From an uncultured Methylobacillus sp. (GTDB lineage Bacteria > Pseudomonadota > Gammaproteobacteria > Burkholderiales > Methylophilaceae): a stretch of 8,493 nt of DNA. Each line of letters starts with the position of its first letter. Within the stretch, counting starts at the first letter, position 1. A program made the position numbers and the translations under genes. The notes under the pieces are model-generated. The model was not told the DNA's origin. It searched no databases and was given only the letters and a program-made list of their open reading frames with translations. The DNA lies in NCBI GenBank assembly GCA_946478965.1, contig CAMLDQ010000083.1:1-8493 (forward strand), in the 5' to 3' direction. Positions 1 through 6,913 of the stretch are shown here, one piece after another.

Positions 1-70
1 GCAAGACATGCGGCTGAACAAACTGGATGCCGACCGCGAGCGCTGTGATGAGGATCAGGCGCTTGTTCAT
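1..70 (-). CDS. Partial unknown protein with N-terminal signal or anchor (5' end only)
   Basis: Only the first 23 codons are in the window; the rest lies off the left edge. The start begins [17 protein letters not shown] and continues VQPHVL. Two basic residues followed by a hydrophobic run of about 13 residues look like a signal peptide or a single membrane anchor. The ATG at 70-68 overlaps the TGA of lipB (69-67) as ATGA, so it is very probably co-translated with lipB; no Shine-Dalgarno sequence precedes it. It is not the start of LipA, which is a soluble radical-SAM protein with no signal sequence. The pattern of a hydrophobic run ending IQF-x-x-P resembles the N-termini of small 'haem-binding domain' periplasmic proteins, but 23 residues cannot establish a family. 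Function is unknown from this window. Confidence 0.6.
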   Translation of the reverse strand, partial: MNKRLILITALAVGIQFVQPHVL

Positions 71-696
71 GATGCAATCATCGCGTTAGCGTCCCATCCC
101 ACGCACAGCCGCTGCGCCAAAGTATGTCCGCAGCTATCGACATTCAATGAAATGCCAAGATCGTGCAGCTGCGTTACCTGCATTCCGCGATAGCCGCAGG
201 GGTCGATCGCGTCGAATGGCGCCAAGTCCATGGCTACATTGAGCGACAGGCCGTGGTAACAGCAACCGTTCCTGATCCTTAATCCAAGCGAAGCGATTTT
301 GCGTCCGGCAACATAGACTCCCGGCGCATCTGCGCGGGCCTCGGCTGCAATGTTGTGCTCGGCGAGCAGCTGGATGATGGCTCCTTCCATCCGATCGACG
401 ACCTGCCGTACGCTGAGACTGCTGCGCTTGAGATCCAGCAGCAGATAGATCACGGCCTGGCCCGGCCCGTGGTAGGTGATCTTGCCTCCGCGATCCGTCA
501 GTACCAGCGGTATGTCGTCGCGCCAGGGCATGCGTACATCCTTGCGGTTGAGTCCCAGCGTGTAGACCGGCGGATGTTCGGTGATCCACAGCTCGTCTGG
601 CGTATTCGCATCGCGGGCTGCGGTAAAGGCCTGCATGGCCTTCCAGGTCGCAGTGTAGTCGGTGGTGCCGAGATGCCGGATGCGCGACCCGCTCAC
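67..696 (-). CDS. lipB: LipB, octanoyl-[ACP]:protein octanoyltransferase
   Basis: This cytoplasmic enzyme moves octanoate from acyl carrier protein to the target lysine of lipoyl domains, the first step of de novo lipoate assembly before LipA adds sulfur. The 209-residue product has the family signatures in order: [12 protein letters not shown] at about 69-80, the KIASLGLR segment with the predicted catalytic Lys133, YHGLSLNV at 147-154, and DPCGY with the predicted acyl-thioester Cys167. The length is normal for the family. I chose the GTG at 696-694, which overlaps the ybeD stop as GTGA and places the homologous segment (RIRHLG) right after the start. A longer reading from 780 would overlap ybeD by about 88 bases and add a non-homologous leader. 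The stop overlaps the next gene by ATGA. YbeD-LipB adjacency is the same as in E. coli. Confidence 0.96.
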   Translation of the reverse strand: MSGSRIRHLGTTDYTATWKAMQAFTAARDANTPDELWITEHPPVYTLGLNRKDVRMPWRDDIPLVLTDRGGKITYHGPGQAVIYLLLDLKRSSLSVRQVVDRMEGAIIQLLAEHNIAAEARADAPGVYVAGRKIASLGLRIRNGCCYHGLSLNVAMDLAPFDAIDPCGYRGMQVTQLHDLGISLNVDSCGHTLAQRLCVGWDANAMIAS

Positions 697-965
697 AGCA
701 CGACTTTGACCATTGGGTGCGCGGTCAGGGCGCGGTAGAGGTCGTCCAGTTGAGCTTTTGATGTCGCAAGTACGGTGCAAGTCACGCTGATGTACTTGCC
801 GCCCGAACTGGCGCGCAATTCCATATCGGTCGCCTCGAATGTCGGAGCGTGCAGGCGCACCACGCGCAGGATCTCCTCCGCGAACCCGTCCTGGGTTGCC
901 CCCATCACCTTGAGTGGGAACGCACAGGGAAACTCAAGCAAAGTGCTGGTATTTTCCTGGCTCAT
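693..965 (-). CDS. ybeD: YbeD/DUF493 (UPF0250) family protein
   Basis: A 90-residue soluble protein of the DUF493/YbeD family, whose E. coli member has a small ACT-like alpha/beta fold and no settled function. Recognisable family features are the [14 protein letters not shown] opening at about 9-22, the [11 protein letters not shown] helix at about 27-37, and the [25 protein letters not shown] core (55-80, given in full only in part here) ending in HPMVKVVL. The ATG at 965-963 overlaps the dat stop by four bases (ATGA) and the TGA overlaps the lipB GTG by four bases, so it is sandwiched in a coupled run. The same reading frame stays open upstream through dat, but that part is an out-of-frame shadow. 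Its conserved position before lipB suggests a link to lipoate metabolism or to the DacA side of the operon; neither can be read from the sequence. Confidence 0.93.
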   Translation of the reverse strand: MSQENTSTLLEFPCAFPLKVMGATQDGFAEEILRVVRLHAPTFEATDMELRASSGGKYISVTCTVLATSKAQLDDLYRALTAHPMVKVVL

Positions 966-1822
966 GAGGGTGCCCGCATCACGCGGCTTTTGTAGTCCTG
1001 ATACAGCGCGTGCATTTTCCAGAACATGGGGCCGGGTGTGCCCGTGCCGACTGGCTTGCCGTCCAGCGTGGTGATCGGCAGCACTTCCTTGGTGGAAGAG
1101 GTCAGCCATAATTCGTCCGCGGCGCGTATCCGCGCTTCCTCGTGATGACCGACGGCCACCGGGATGTCGTTGGCGGCTGCCAGCTCCAGCACCACATCGT
1201 AAGTGATGCCAGGCAGCATGTGATTGTCCTTGGGCGGAGCCAGCACGATGCCGTTCTTGACGGCGAATATGTTGCTGGCGGCGCCTTCGGTCAGCACGCC
1301 ATTGCGGAACAGGATCGTCTCCGTCGCGCCAGCATCGACAGCCAACTGGCGCAGCAGCACATTCGGCAGCAGCGCGATGGCCTTGATATCGCAGCGATCC
1401 CAGCGGTTGTCGACCGCGGATACGGCGGAGACCCCGGTGCTGCACAACTCGCGCGGCGCGGTGATGAGCGGGTTGCTCATCATGAATACGGTCGGTGCGG
1501 TATCCGCGGGAAAGGCATGATCGCGCTTGGCGACGCCGCGCGTGACCTGGAGATAGACGTATTGGTCTTCGCCTTCGTTGCCGGCGATCAGCGCCTCAAT
1601 CAGCGCCATCCATTCCGGGTCGTCGTAGGGGTTGGGGAGCCGGATGCCGTCCAGACTGTGCTGCAGCCGATGCAGGTGGTCATCCAGCCGGAATGGGTGG
1701 CCGGAATAGACCGGAATCACTTCATAGACGCCGTCGCCGAAGATGAAGCCTCGATCGAGCACCGGCACGAACGCCTGCTCGATCGGGAGAAAATGGCCGT
1801 TGAGGTAGACGGTTTGTGCCAT
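962..1822 (-). CDS. dat: D-amino-acid aminotransferase, PLP fold-type IV
   Basis: A 286-residue cytoplasmic PLP enzyme of the class IV aminotransferase family. The residues known from the Bacillus sp. YM-1 D-amino-acid aminotransferase all recur here with a constant offset of +2: Tyr33 in GDGVYEV, Arg100 and His102 in KRDHAFP (the carboxylate-binding pair that marks D-specific enzymes), the PLP lysine Lys147 in CDIKAIALLPN, Glu179 in LTEGAASN, and Leu203 in MLPGIT. This supports D-Ala + 2-oxoglutarate to pyruvate + D-Glu rather than a branched-chain aminotransferase or aminodeoxychorismate lyase. One departure is Tyr where many relatives have the Arg of GITR. The start at 1822 (MAQTVYLNG) matches the family N-terminus; an upstream in-frame GTG-type start at 1861 would run into dacA. 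It begins 8 bases after the dacA stop and overlaps ybeD by ATGA. Being downstream of a D-Ala-releasing carboxypeptidase suggests reuse of D-Ala. Confidence 0.92.
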   Translation of the reverse strand: MAQTVYLNGHFLPIEQAFVPVLDRGFIFGDGVYEVIPVYSGHPFRLDDHLHRLQHSLDGIRLPNPYDDPEWMALIEALIAGNEGEDQYVYLQVTRGVAKRDHAFPADTAPTVFMMSNPLITAPRELCSTGVSAVSAVDNRWDRCDIKAIALLPNVLLRQLAVDAGATETILFRNGVLTEGAASNIFAVKNGIVLAPPKDNHMLPGITYDVVLELAAANDIPVAVGHHEEARIRAADELWLTSSTKEVLPITTLDGKPVGTGTPGPMFWKMHALYQDYKSRVMRAPS

Positions 1823-1830
1823 TGCCCAAT

Positions 1831-2982
1831 TTATTGCAGCATCAGTCTCAGGCCGTCCCACAAGCGGCCGAAAATGCCGGCGACCGACATCGCGCGTGCG
1901 GCGACCAGCGGGCGTTCCAATACCGGTTTGTCGTTTAGCGTCAGCCTGATGGTTCCGACTTCCTGGTTAGCGCTTATCGGCGCAATCAGGGGTTGGCGGC
2001 TGATCACGCTGGCCTTGAGGCGGGAATACTGGCCTTTTGGCAGCGTCGCATACAAGTCTTCGGCGACGGTTGCATCCAGGGTGCTGCTGCTGCCCTTCCA
2101 GACTTTCAGCTTGCTGACGGCTTGGCCGTGTTTGTAGAGCAGGTGCGATTCATAGAACTGGAAGCCGTAGTTCAGCAGTTGCTGGCTTTCCACGGTACGG
2201 CTCGTGTCCGACGGCGCACCCAGTAAAATGGAGATCAGGCGCATGTCTCCGCGCTTGGCGGAGGAAACCAGGCAATAGCCGGCCGCGGCGGTGTGGCCGG
2301 TCTTCATGCCGTCGACGTAGGGATCGAGCCACAGCAGGCGGTTGCGGTTGGCTTGCTTGATGTTGTGGTAGGTGTACTCCTTCATCGAGTAGAAGCGCTT
2401 GTAATCCTCGGGGAAGTCGTGGATCAGCGCGGCAGACAGCTTCGCCAGGTCCGCGGCGGTGGTGTAGTGATTGGGGTCGGGCAGGCCGGTGGCATTCACG
2501 TAATGCGTGTTCTTCATGCCCAGGCGTTGCGCCTCCTTGTTCATCAGGTCGGCAAACGCTTCCTCGGATCCGGCAAGGCCTTCGGCGAGGGCGACACTGG
2601 CGTCGTTGCCGGAAACCACAATCGCGCCATGCAGCAATTCGTCCACTGTGACCGGCTTGTTGGGCTCGATAAACATGCAGGAACCGGCGCCGCCGCCGCA
2701 GCCGGCGCCGCCGCCTTTCCAGGCCTTGACGCTGACCGGCAGGGATTGCGTCAGCTGCAGATGGCCGTTCTTCAGTGCCTTGAAGATGAGATAGGCCGTC
2801 ATCAGCTTGGTCAGCGACGCCGGCTCCACGCGTTCGTCAGCGCCTTGCTGGGCGAGCGTGGCACCGCTGTTGTAGTCCAGCAGGACGTAGGATTTGGCCG
2901 CCAGCGTCGGCGGCGGCGGGATGTCCTCGGCATGCGCGACGAGGGAGAGAAGGAACAGCAAGGGCAATAGCAAATATTTCAT
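1831..2982 (-). CDS. dacA: DacA, D-alanyl-D-alanine carboxypeptidase (PBP5/6 family)
   Basis: A periplasmic, membrane-attached low-molecular-mass PBP that removes the terminal D-Ala from pentapeptide stems and so limits cross-linking. The 383-residue product has a signal peptide (MKYLLLPLLFLLSLVAHA, cleavage likely after 18). The active-site motifs are Ser56-x-x-Lys59 (SLTK), Ser124-Gly-Asn126, and Lys227-Thr-Gly229 (MKTGHT). A beta-rich C-terminal domain follows, ending in an amphipathic helix (GIFGRLWDGLRLMLQ) of the kind that anchors PBP5 to the inner membrane. The odd part is residues 89-102, a Gly-Ala loop with Cys95 and Cys102 built from a six-residue duplication, located where PBP5 has a loop beside the active site. 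The ATG is 6 bases after the rlpA stop, and the TAA lies 8 bases before dat. No strong Shine-Dalgarno sequence is seen. The order rodA-rlpA-dacA matches E. coli. Confidence 0.96.
   Translation of the reverse strand: MKYLLLPLLFLLSLVAHAEDIPPPPTLAAKSYVLLDYNSGATLAQQGADERVEPASLTKLMTAYLIFKALKNGHLQLTQSLPVSVKAWKGGGAGCGGGAGSCMFIEPNKPVTVDELLHGAIVVSGNDASVALAEGLAGSEEAFADLMNKEAQRLGMKNTHYVNATGLPDPNHYTTAADLAKLSAALIHDFPEDYKRFYSMKEYTYHNIKQANRNRLLWLDPYVDGMKTGHTAAAGYCLVSSAKRGDMRLISILLGAPSDTSRTVESQQLLNYGFQFYESHLLYKHGQAVSKLKVWKGSSSTLDATVAEDLYATLPKGQYSRLKASVISRQPLIAPISANQEVGTIRLTLNDKPVLERPLVAARAMSVAGIFGRLWDGLRLMLQ
2684..2715 (-). repeat. In-frame 14-base direct repeat with 18-base period inside dacA
   Basis: CCGGCGCCGCCGCC (plus-strand reading) occurs at 2684-2697 and again at 2702-2715. 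The 18-base period equals six codons, so the gene encodes GGGAGC followed by GGGAGS, then Cys. This looks like a short tandem duplication and explains the Gly-rich loop at residues 90-101 of DacA. The reading frame and all catalytic motifs are intact. Confidence 0.85.
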
Positions 2983-2988
2983 GGGTGC

Positions 2989-3882
2989 TTACCGAATCGT
3001 GACGAGGGTGGAAATTCCGAGCGTTTGCCGGATCATGCCGGCGGCTTGCTCCGCTTCTTCGCGGGTGGCATACGGCCCGAGCCGTACACGGTAGATGCCT
3101 TCATTATACCAGTTCCGCAAGGACACGTTTTGCGCCAGGTTCTGGCGGCGCAGGCGGTCGCTCAATTGATCCGCGTTTTCCTTGGATTTGAAAGCGCCCA
3201 CCTGCACATAGGCGCCAGCTTGTTCAGGTGGATCGGGCGCTGTGGTGGGCGTGTTGTCTGCAACCATTGCAGGCGCGGTCTGCGGGCGCGTGTCTATGGC
3301 TTCGACCTCAACCAGTCCGCTGCCATGCTGGACCAGTCCCAGCTTGTAGGCGGCGGCATAGGACAGGTCGATCAGCCGGTCCTGGTGGAATGGGCCACGG
3401 TCGTTGATGCGCACGATGACGGATTTGCCGTTGTCCGGATTGGTGACGCGCGCATAGCTCGGGATCGGCAAGGTCGGATGGGCGGCCGTCATGCCGTACA
3501 TGTCGTACACCTCCCCGCTGGAGGTCTTTTGCCCGTGGTAGCGCTTGCCGTACCAGGAGGCGATACCACGCGCCTTGTAGGGCTGGTATTCGGTCATCGG
3601 AGTATAGGTTTCGCCCAGTGCTACATAAGGGCGATTCGACCGTGCCAGCAAAGGCTCGTTGCGCGGGACGGCATCCGGGATGGCGTCGAGGTCAGGCGGG
3701 GGGGTGTCGCCGGGGCCGTCGTCCAGATAATAACCGCCGCCCCGTTTGGCGTTCGGCGGTTCGCTCTTGGGCGCGGATTGCGTGGATGGTTGCGGAGCGG
3801 AGGGCTCCGGCTTGCTTTGTACGGTGCCACATCCGACCAGCAGGAGTAACGGCAGGAAGACGAACAGGTATCTGGTGTGCAT
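2989..3882 (-). CDS. rlpA: RlpA, septal-ring lytic transglycosylase lipoprotein (DPBB + SPOR)
   Basis: A 297-residue outer-membrane lipoprotein. The N-terminus is a lipoprotein signal ending in the lipobox LVGC, with Cys18 as the lipidated residue. A Pro/Ser-rich linker follows (about 22-100). The double-psi beta-barrel domain spans about 104-195 with GIASWYGKRYHG, TSSGEVYDM, MTAAHPTLP and RINDRGPF. His135 and Asp161 sit 26 residues apart, as do the catalytic His and Asp known from Pseudomonas aeruginosa RlpA, which cleaves glycan strands stripped of stem peptides. A SPOR domain at about 222-297 (AYVQVGAF to VTIR) would target such denuded glycan at the septum. The ATG shares one base with the rodA stop (TGATG), and dacA starts 6 bases after its stop, consistent with the conserved rodA-rlpA-dacA trio. 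Catalytic activity is inferred from the conserved residues. Confidence 0.95.
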   Translation of the reverse strand: MHTRYLFVFLPLLLLVGCGTVQSKPEPSAPQPSTQSAPKSEPPNAKRGGGYYLDDGPGDTPPPDLDAIPDAVPRNEPLLARSNRPYVALGETYTPMTEYQPYKARGIASWYGKRYHGQKTSSGEVYDMYGMTAAHPTLPIPSYARVTNPDNGKSVIVRINDRGPFHQDRLIDLSYAAAYKLGLVQHGSGLVEVEAIDTRPQTAPAMVADNTPTTAPDPPEQAGAYVQVGAFKSKENADQLSDRLRRQNLAQNVSLRNWYNEGIYRVRLGPYATREEAEQAAGMIRQTLGISTLVTIR

Positions 3883-4982
3883 CAGGTTGTTACCAGTTTC
3901 TTGTGGGTCTGAATGCTCATCAAGATACCAAAACCGATCATCAGCGTCACCAGAGAGGTGCCGCCGTAGCTGATCAGCGGCAGTGGCACGCCCACGACCG
4001 GCAGGATCCCGCTGACCATGCCCATGTTGACGAAAGCGTAGGTGAAAAAGGTGAGCGCGATACTGCCTGCCAATAGCCGGCAGAAGGCATTCTGTGCATT
4101 GGCGGCGATCATCATGCCGCGCCAGATGATGATGCTGAACAGCAGCAGCAGCAGCAGGTTGCCGACCAGGCCGAATTCTTCCCCGAATACGGCAAAAATG
4201 AAATCGGTGTGGCGTTCGGGCAGGAAATCCAGCTGCGACTGGGTGCCGTTGAGCCATCCCTTTCCGGCAATGCCGCCCGAGCCGATGGCGATGGTTGCCT
4301 GAATCGTGTGGTAGCCGGCGCCGAGTGGGTCCTGGGAAGGGTCGAGCAGGATTTCGATGCGCTTGCGCTGGTAATCATGCAGCATGCCCCAGAGCAAGGG
4401 CGTCGCCGCTGCACCGGCCAGGGCCAATCCGCCCATCAAGCGCCAGCTGAGCCCGGCAAGGAACAGCACATAGAATCCGGAGGCGCCGATGAGCAATGCC
4501 GTCCCCAGATCCGGCTGCTTCAACACCAGCGCTGCCGGGATTGCCAGCATGACGGCGGCGATGATGTAGTCGGCAAACCGCAGTGACTGGTCGCGCCGGT
4601 CGAAGTACCAGGCGAGCATCATCGGTACGGCGATCTTCATCAGTTCCGAAGGCTGAATGCGCGCCACACCCAGATCCAGCCAGCGTCGTGCGCCCTTGGA
4701 GACATCGCCGAACAGGAAGACGCCCACCAGCAGCAGAATGCCGAGAATATAGAGCGGTACCGCGACCCGTTGCAGGTGCTGCGGCGGGATATTCGCAAAC
4801 AGCCATAACGCTCCGCCCGCTGCGAGGATGTTGATTGCCTGGGAGATCATCCGGTCCATGCTTTGTCCGGAAGCGCTGAACAGGATGAACATGGCGATCA
4901 GCAGCGTAAACAGCAGCACGCTCAGCAGGAACTGATCGAAGTGCCTGAACAGGCGCGAGAGCACGGATCTAATCATGAACAT
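3882..4982 (-). CDS. rodA: RodA (MrdB), SEDS peptidoglycan glycosyltransferase
   Basis: An inner-membrane polymerase that builds glycan strands from lipid II as part of the elongasome, paired with PBP2. The 366-residue product is highly hydrophobic with about ten membrane segments. SEDS signatures visible are GARRWLDLG and IQPSELMKI at about 97-117, LKQPDLGTALLI at 154-165, the extracellular loop RKRIEILLDPSQDPLGAGYH at 206-225, IAIGSGGIAGKGW at 231-243, and FLPERHTDFIFAVFGEE at 253-269. Asp260 lies in the PERHTDF motif that carries the essential aspartate of RodA. LISYGGTS occurs near the C-terminus. I chose the ATG at 4982 because GAGGA lies 8 bases upstream; a second in-frame ATG at 4976 would shorten it by two residues. 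The start lies inside the mrdA 3' end (overlap of 14 bases), and the stop shares a base with rlpA. Confidence 0.96.
   Translation of the reverse strand: MFMIRSVLSRLFRHFDQFLLSVLLFTLLIAMFILFSASGQSMDRMISQAINILAAGGALWLFANIPPQHLQRVAVPLYILGILLLVGVFLFGDVSKGARRWLDLGVARIQPSELMKIAVPMMLAWYFDRRDQSLRFADYIIAAVMLAIPAALVLKQPDLGTALLIGASGFYVLFLAGLSWRLMGGLALAGAAATPLLWGMLHDYQRKRIEILLDPSQDPLGAGYHTIQATIAIGSGGIAGKGWLNGTQSQLDFLPERHTDFIFAVFGEEFGLVGNLLLLLLFSIIIWRGMMIAANAQNAFCRLLAGSIALTFFTYAFVNMGMVSGILPVVGVPLPLISYGGTSLVTLMIGFGILMSIQTHKKLVTT
4140..4157 (-). repeat. (CTG)6 trinucleotide run in rodA
   Basis: Six perfect CAG units on the plus strand are read as six CTG leucine codons within a RodA transmembrane segment (around residues 275-281, a Leu-rich stretch). 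It is a simple-sequence tract that could change length in whole codons by slippage. Confidence 0.8.
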
Positions 4983-6900
4983 CGACTTCTTCCTCAGCAG
5001 GTTCGGTGCCGGCGGCGTTGGTCTTTTCTGCAACGACCGGTGCTGGCGGCTCCTTGCCCAGCAGGTAGTAATCCATCAACTGGCGGGCGATCGGGCCGGC
5101 GGCGGAGCCGCCGTGACCGCCATTCTCGACGATCGCTGCAATCGCAATTTTGGGCGCATCCGCAGGCGCATAGGCGATGAACAAAGCATGGTCGCGGTGA
5201 CGTTCGGCGACGTTTTTCTCGTTGTACTTTTCATTCTGCTTGATGCCGACCACCTGTGCCGTCCCGGTCTTGGCCGCAATCAGGTAGGGCGCGCCGGCGC
5301 CGATACTTGCGGCCGTACCGCCAGGCTGCGTTACATCGATCATCCCTTCCTTGACCAGTTCAACATGTGCCGGATCGAGCTTGATACTGTCCACCACCTC
5401 TGGCGGCAATGGCTGGGTAGCGTCGCTGCCGGGTTTCTGGATGCCAAATACCAGATGCGGCCGCATGGCAACCCCGTTGTTGGCGAGCATTGCAACCGCT
5501 TCAGCGAGCTGGAGCGGCGTTACCAACGTATAACCCTGACCAATTCCGGTGATCAAAGTTTCACCGGGAAACCAGGGTTGCTTCCAACGCTTCTGTTTCC
5601 ATTGCGGCGTCGGCAGGAGGCCGCTCTGCTCGCCGATCAGGTCGATGCCGGTTTTCTTGCCGAAACCGAAATGGCTCATGAAGGCACTCAGGCGCTCGAT
5701 GCCGAGGTCGTGCGCCAGGCCATAGAAAAACGTATCGCAGGAGACGGTAATAGCTTTTTTGATATCCACGCTGCCGTGTCCGCCCGGCTTCCAGTCGCGG
5801 TAGCGGTGGCTGCTGCCTGCCAAGGTGTAATAGCCCGGGTCGTTGATACTGAAAGGCGGCTCGCGTTGCCCGGATTCCAGTCCGGCGAGGGCGACGAACG
5901 GCTTGAAAGTCGAGCCGGGAGGATAGAGCCCGCGTAAAGGGCGATTGATGAGCGGCTTGTCCAGGGATTCGTTGAGTGCTTTCCAGCTATCGGGATCAAT
6001 GCCGTCGACGAACAGGTTGGGATCGAAAGTAGGCATGCTGACATAAGCGAGCACTTGCCCCGTCGCCGGATCGAGCGCAACCAGCGCGCCGCGGCGGTTG
6101 CCGAAGGCTTTTTCGGCGATCTCCTGCATCTTGCTGTCGATGGAAAGCACCAGATTGTTTCCGGCGATGGGAGCCGTGCTGGAGAGCACTCGTACCGCAT
6201 GTCCGTCCGCGTCGGTTTCCACCTGCTGCGTGCCGGTGATGCCATGCAACTCGTGTTCGTAAAACTGCTCGACGCCTGCTTTGCCAATGTGGTCGGAGCC
6301 GCGGTAGTTGGAACTGTCGCCGCTGTCCTTGAGATTTTTAACATCGGCGTCGTTGATGCGGCCGATATAGCCCAGCAGATGCGACCCCAGCGCACCGAGC
6401 GGGTAGTGCCGGAACAGTCGGGAGCGTATTTCCACCCCGGGAAAGCGGTAGCGGTTGACGGCGAAACGCGCTGCTTCTTCTTCGCTCAAGTGGGTGCGTA
6501 GCGGCACGCTTTCGAAATCGTGACTTTGCTCGCGCAGTTTTCTGAAGCGCTTGCGGTCGGACGGGCTGATCTCGATCAGCTTGGCGAGATCGGCTATGGT
6601 TTGTTCGAGATCCTTGACCTTGGACGGAGTGATTTCCAGCGTGTAAACAAAAAAGTTGTGCGCCAGGATGACGCCGTTGCGGTCGAGAATCAGGCCGCGT
6701 GTCGGGACGGTCGGCACCAGCGAGATGCGGTTGTTTTCCGCCAGCGTATGGTAGTAGTCGTAACGCCAGATTTGCAGGTAGAAAAACCGCGCGGCAAGGA
6801 TGCCGAAGCATAGCAGCATGACAACGCCGGCAACCCCCAGGCGCCACCGGAAGTAATGCTGCTCGCGCCGGTAGTTTTTCAGCTCCGAATACGGCTTCAT
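4969..6900 (-). CDS. mrdA: Penicillin-binding protein 2 (MrdA), elongation transpeptidase
   Basis: The class B PBP that cross-links stem peptides during side-wall growth and activates RodA. The 643-residue product has a short cytoplasmic N-terminus and one membrane segment at about 21-43. The pedestal domain covers about 60-240 (TRGLILDRNG at 67-76). The transpeptidase domain begins near 250, with PPGSTFKPF holding Ser330-x-x-Lys333, Ser387-Cys-Asp389 as the second motif, and Lys544-Thr-Gly546 (AAKTGTAQV) as the third. The catalytic serine number equals that of E. coli PBP2. The C-terminal tail from about 615 is Pro/Ala/Glu-rich and ends in acidic residues, a feature with no assigned role. 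The ATG at 6900 is 13 bases after the mreD stop, with no clear Shine-Dalgarno; the TAG at 4971-4969 lies inside rodA. All catalytic motifs are intact. Confidence 0.97.
   Translation of the reverse strand: MKPYSELKNYRREQHYFRWRLGVAGVVMLLCFGILAARFFYLQIWRYDYYHTLAENNRISLVPTVPTRGLILDRNGVILAHNFFVYTLEITPSKVKDLEQTIADLAKLIEISPSDRKRFRKLREQSHDFESVPLRTHLSEEEAARFAVNRYRFPGVEIRSRLFRHYPLGALGSHLLGYIGRINDADVKNLKDSGDSSNYRGSDHIGKAGVEQFYEHELHGITGTQQVETDADGHAVRVLSSTAPIAGNNLVLSIDSKMQEIAEKAFGNRRGALVALDPATGQVLAYVSMPTFDPNLFVDGIDPDSWKALNESLDKPLINRPLRGLYPPGSTFKPFVALAGLESGQREPPFSINDPGYYTLAGSSHRYRDWKPGGHGSVDIKKAITVSCDTFFYGLAHDLGIERLSAFMSHFGFGKKTGIDLIGEQSGLLPTPQWKQKRWKQPWFPGETLITGIGQGYTLVTPLQLAEAVAMLANNGVAMRPHLVFGIQKPGSDATQPLPPEVVDSIKLDPAHVELVKEGMIDVTQPGGTAASIGAGAPYLIAAKTGTAQVVGIKQNEKYNEKNVAERHRDHALFIAYAPADAPKIAIAAIVENGGHGGSAAGPIARQLMDYYLLGKEPPAPVVAEKTNAAGTEPAEEEVDVHD
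4991..4995 (-). promoter_or_regulatory. Shine-Dalgarno site for rodA
   Basis: GAGGA on the minus strand lies 8 bases before the ATG at 4982 and 14 before the alternative ATG at 4976, which favours the upstream start. It lies within the last codons of mrdA and is the clearest ribosome-binding sequence seen in the window. Confidence 0.55.
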
Positions 6901-6913
6901 GCGGCAGCCCGGC

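Noticed and set aside
697..780. Longer LipB N-terminus from a start at 780
   Set aside because: It would overlap ybeD by about 88 bases, and the added residues do not resemble LipB; the GTG at 696 fits both homology and the four-base overlap.
966..1445. Upstream in-frame extension of ybeD through dat
   Set aside because: The extra part is Arg/Gly-rich out-of-frame translation of dat; the YbeD homology begins at the ATG at 965.
1142..2137. Long plus-strand open frame (331 codons) opposite dat and dacA
   Set aside because: It is antisense to two genes with intact catalytic motifs, its translation has no recognisable domain, and long antisense frames are expected in GC-rich coding sequence.
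3025..3849. Plus-strand open frame (274 codons) opposite rlpA
   Set aside because: It is antisense to a clear lipoprotein with DPBB and SPOR domains; the translation is low-complexity Val/Gly/Arg.
5098..5112. GC-rich inverted repeat GGCGGC-GGA-GCCGCC as a possible terminator
   Set aside because: It lies inside the mrdA coding sequence (the GGSAAGP region), has no following T run on either strand, and is explained by Gly/Ala codons.
4975..5937. Long plus-strand open frame (320 codons) opposite mrdA
   Set aside because: It mirrors the codon structure of the PBP2 gene and shows no domain or credible start context.
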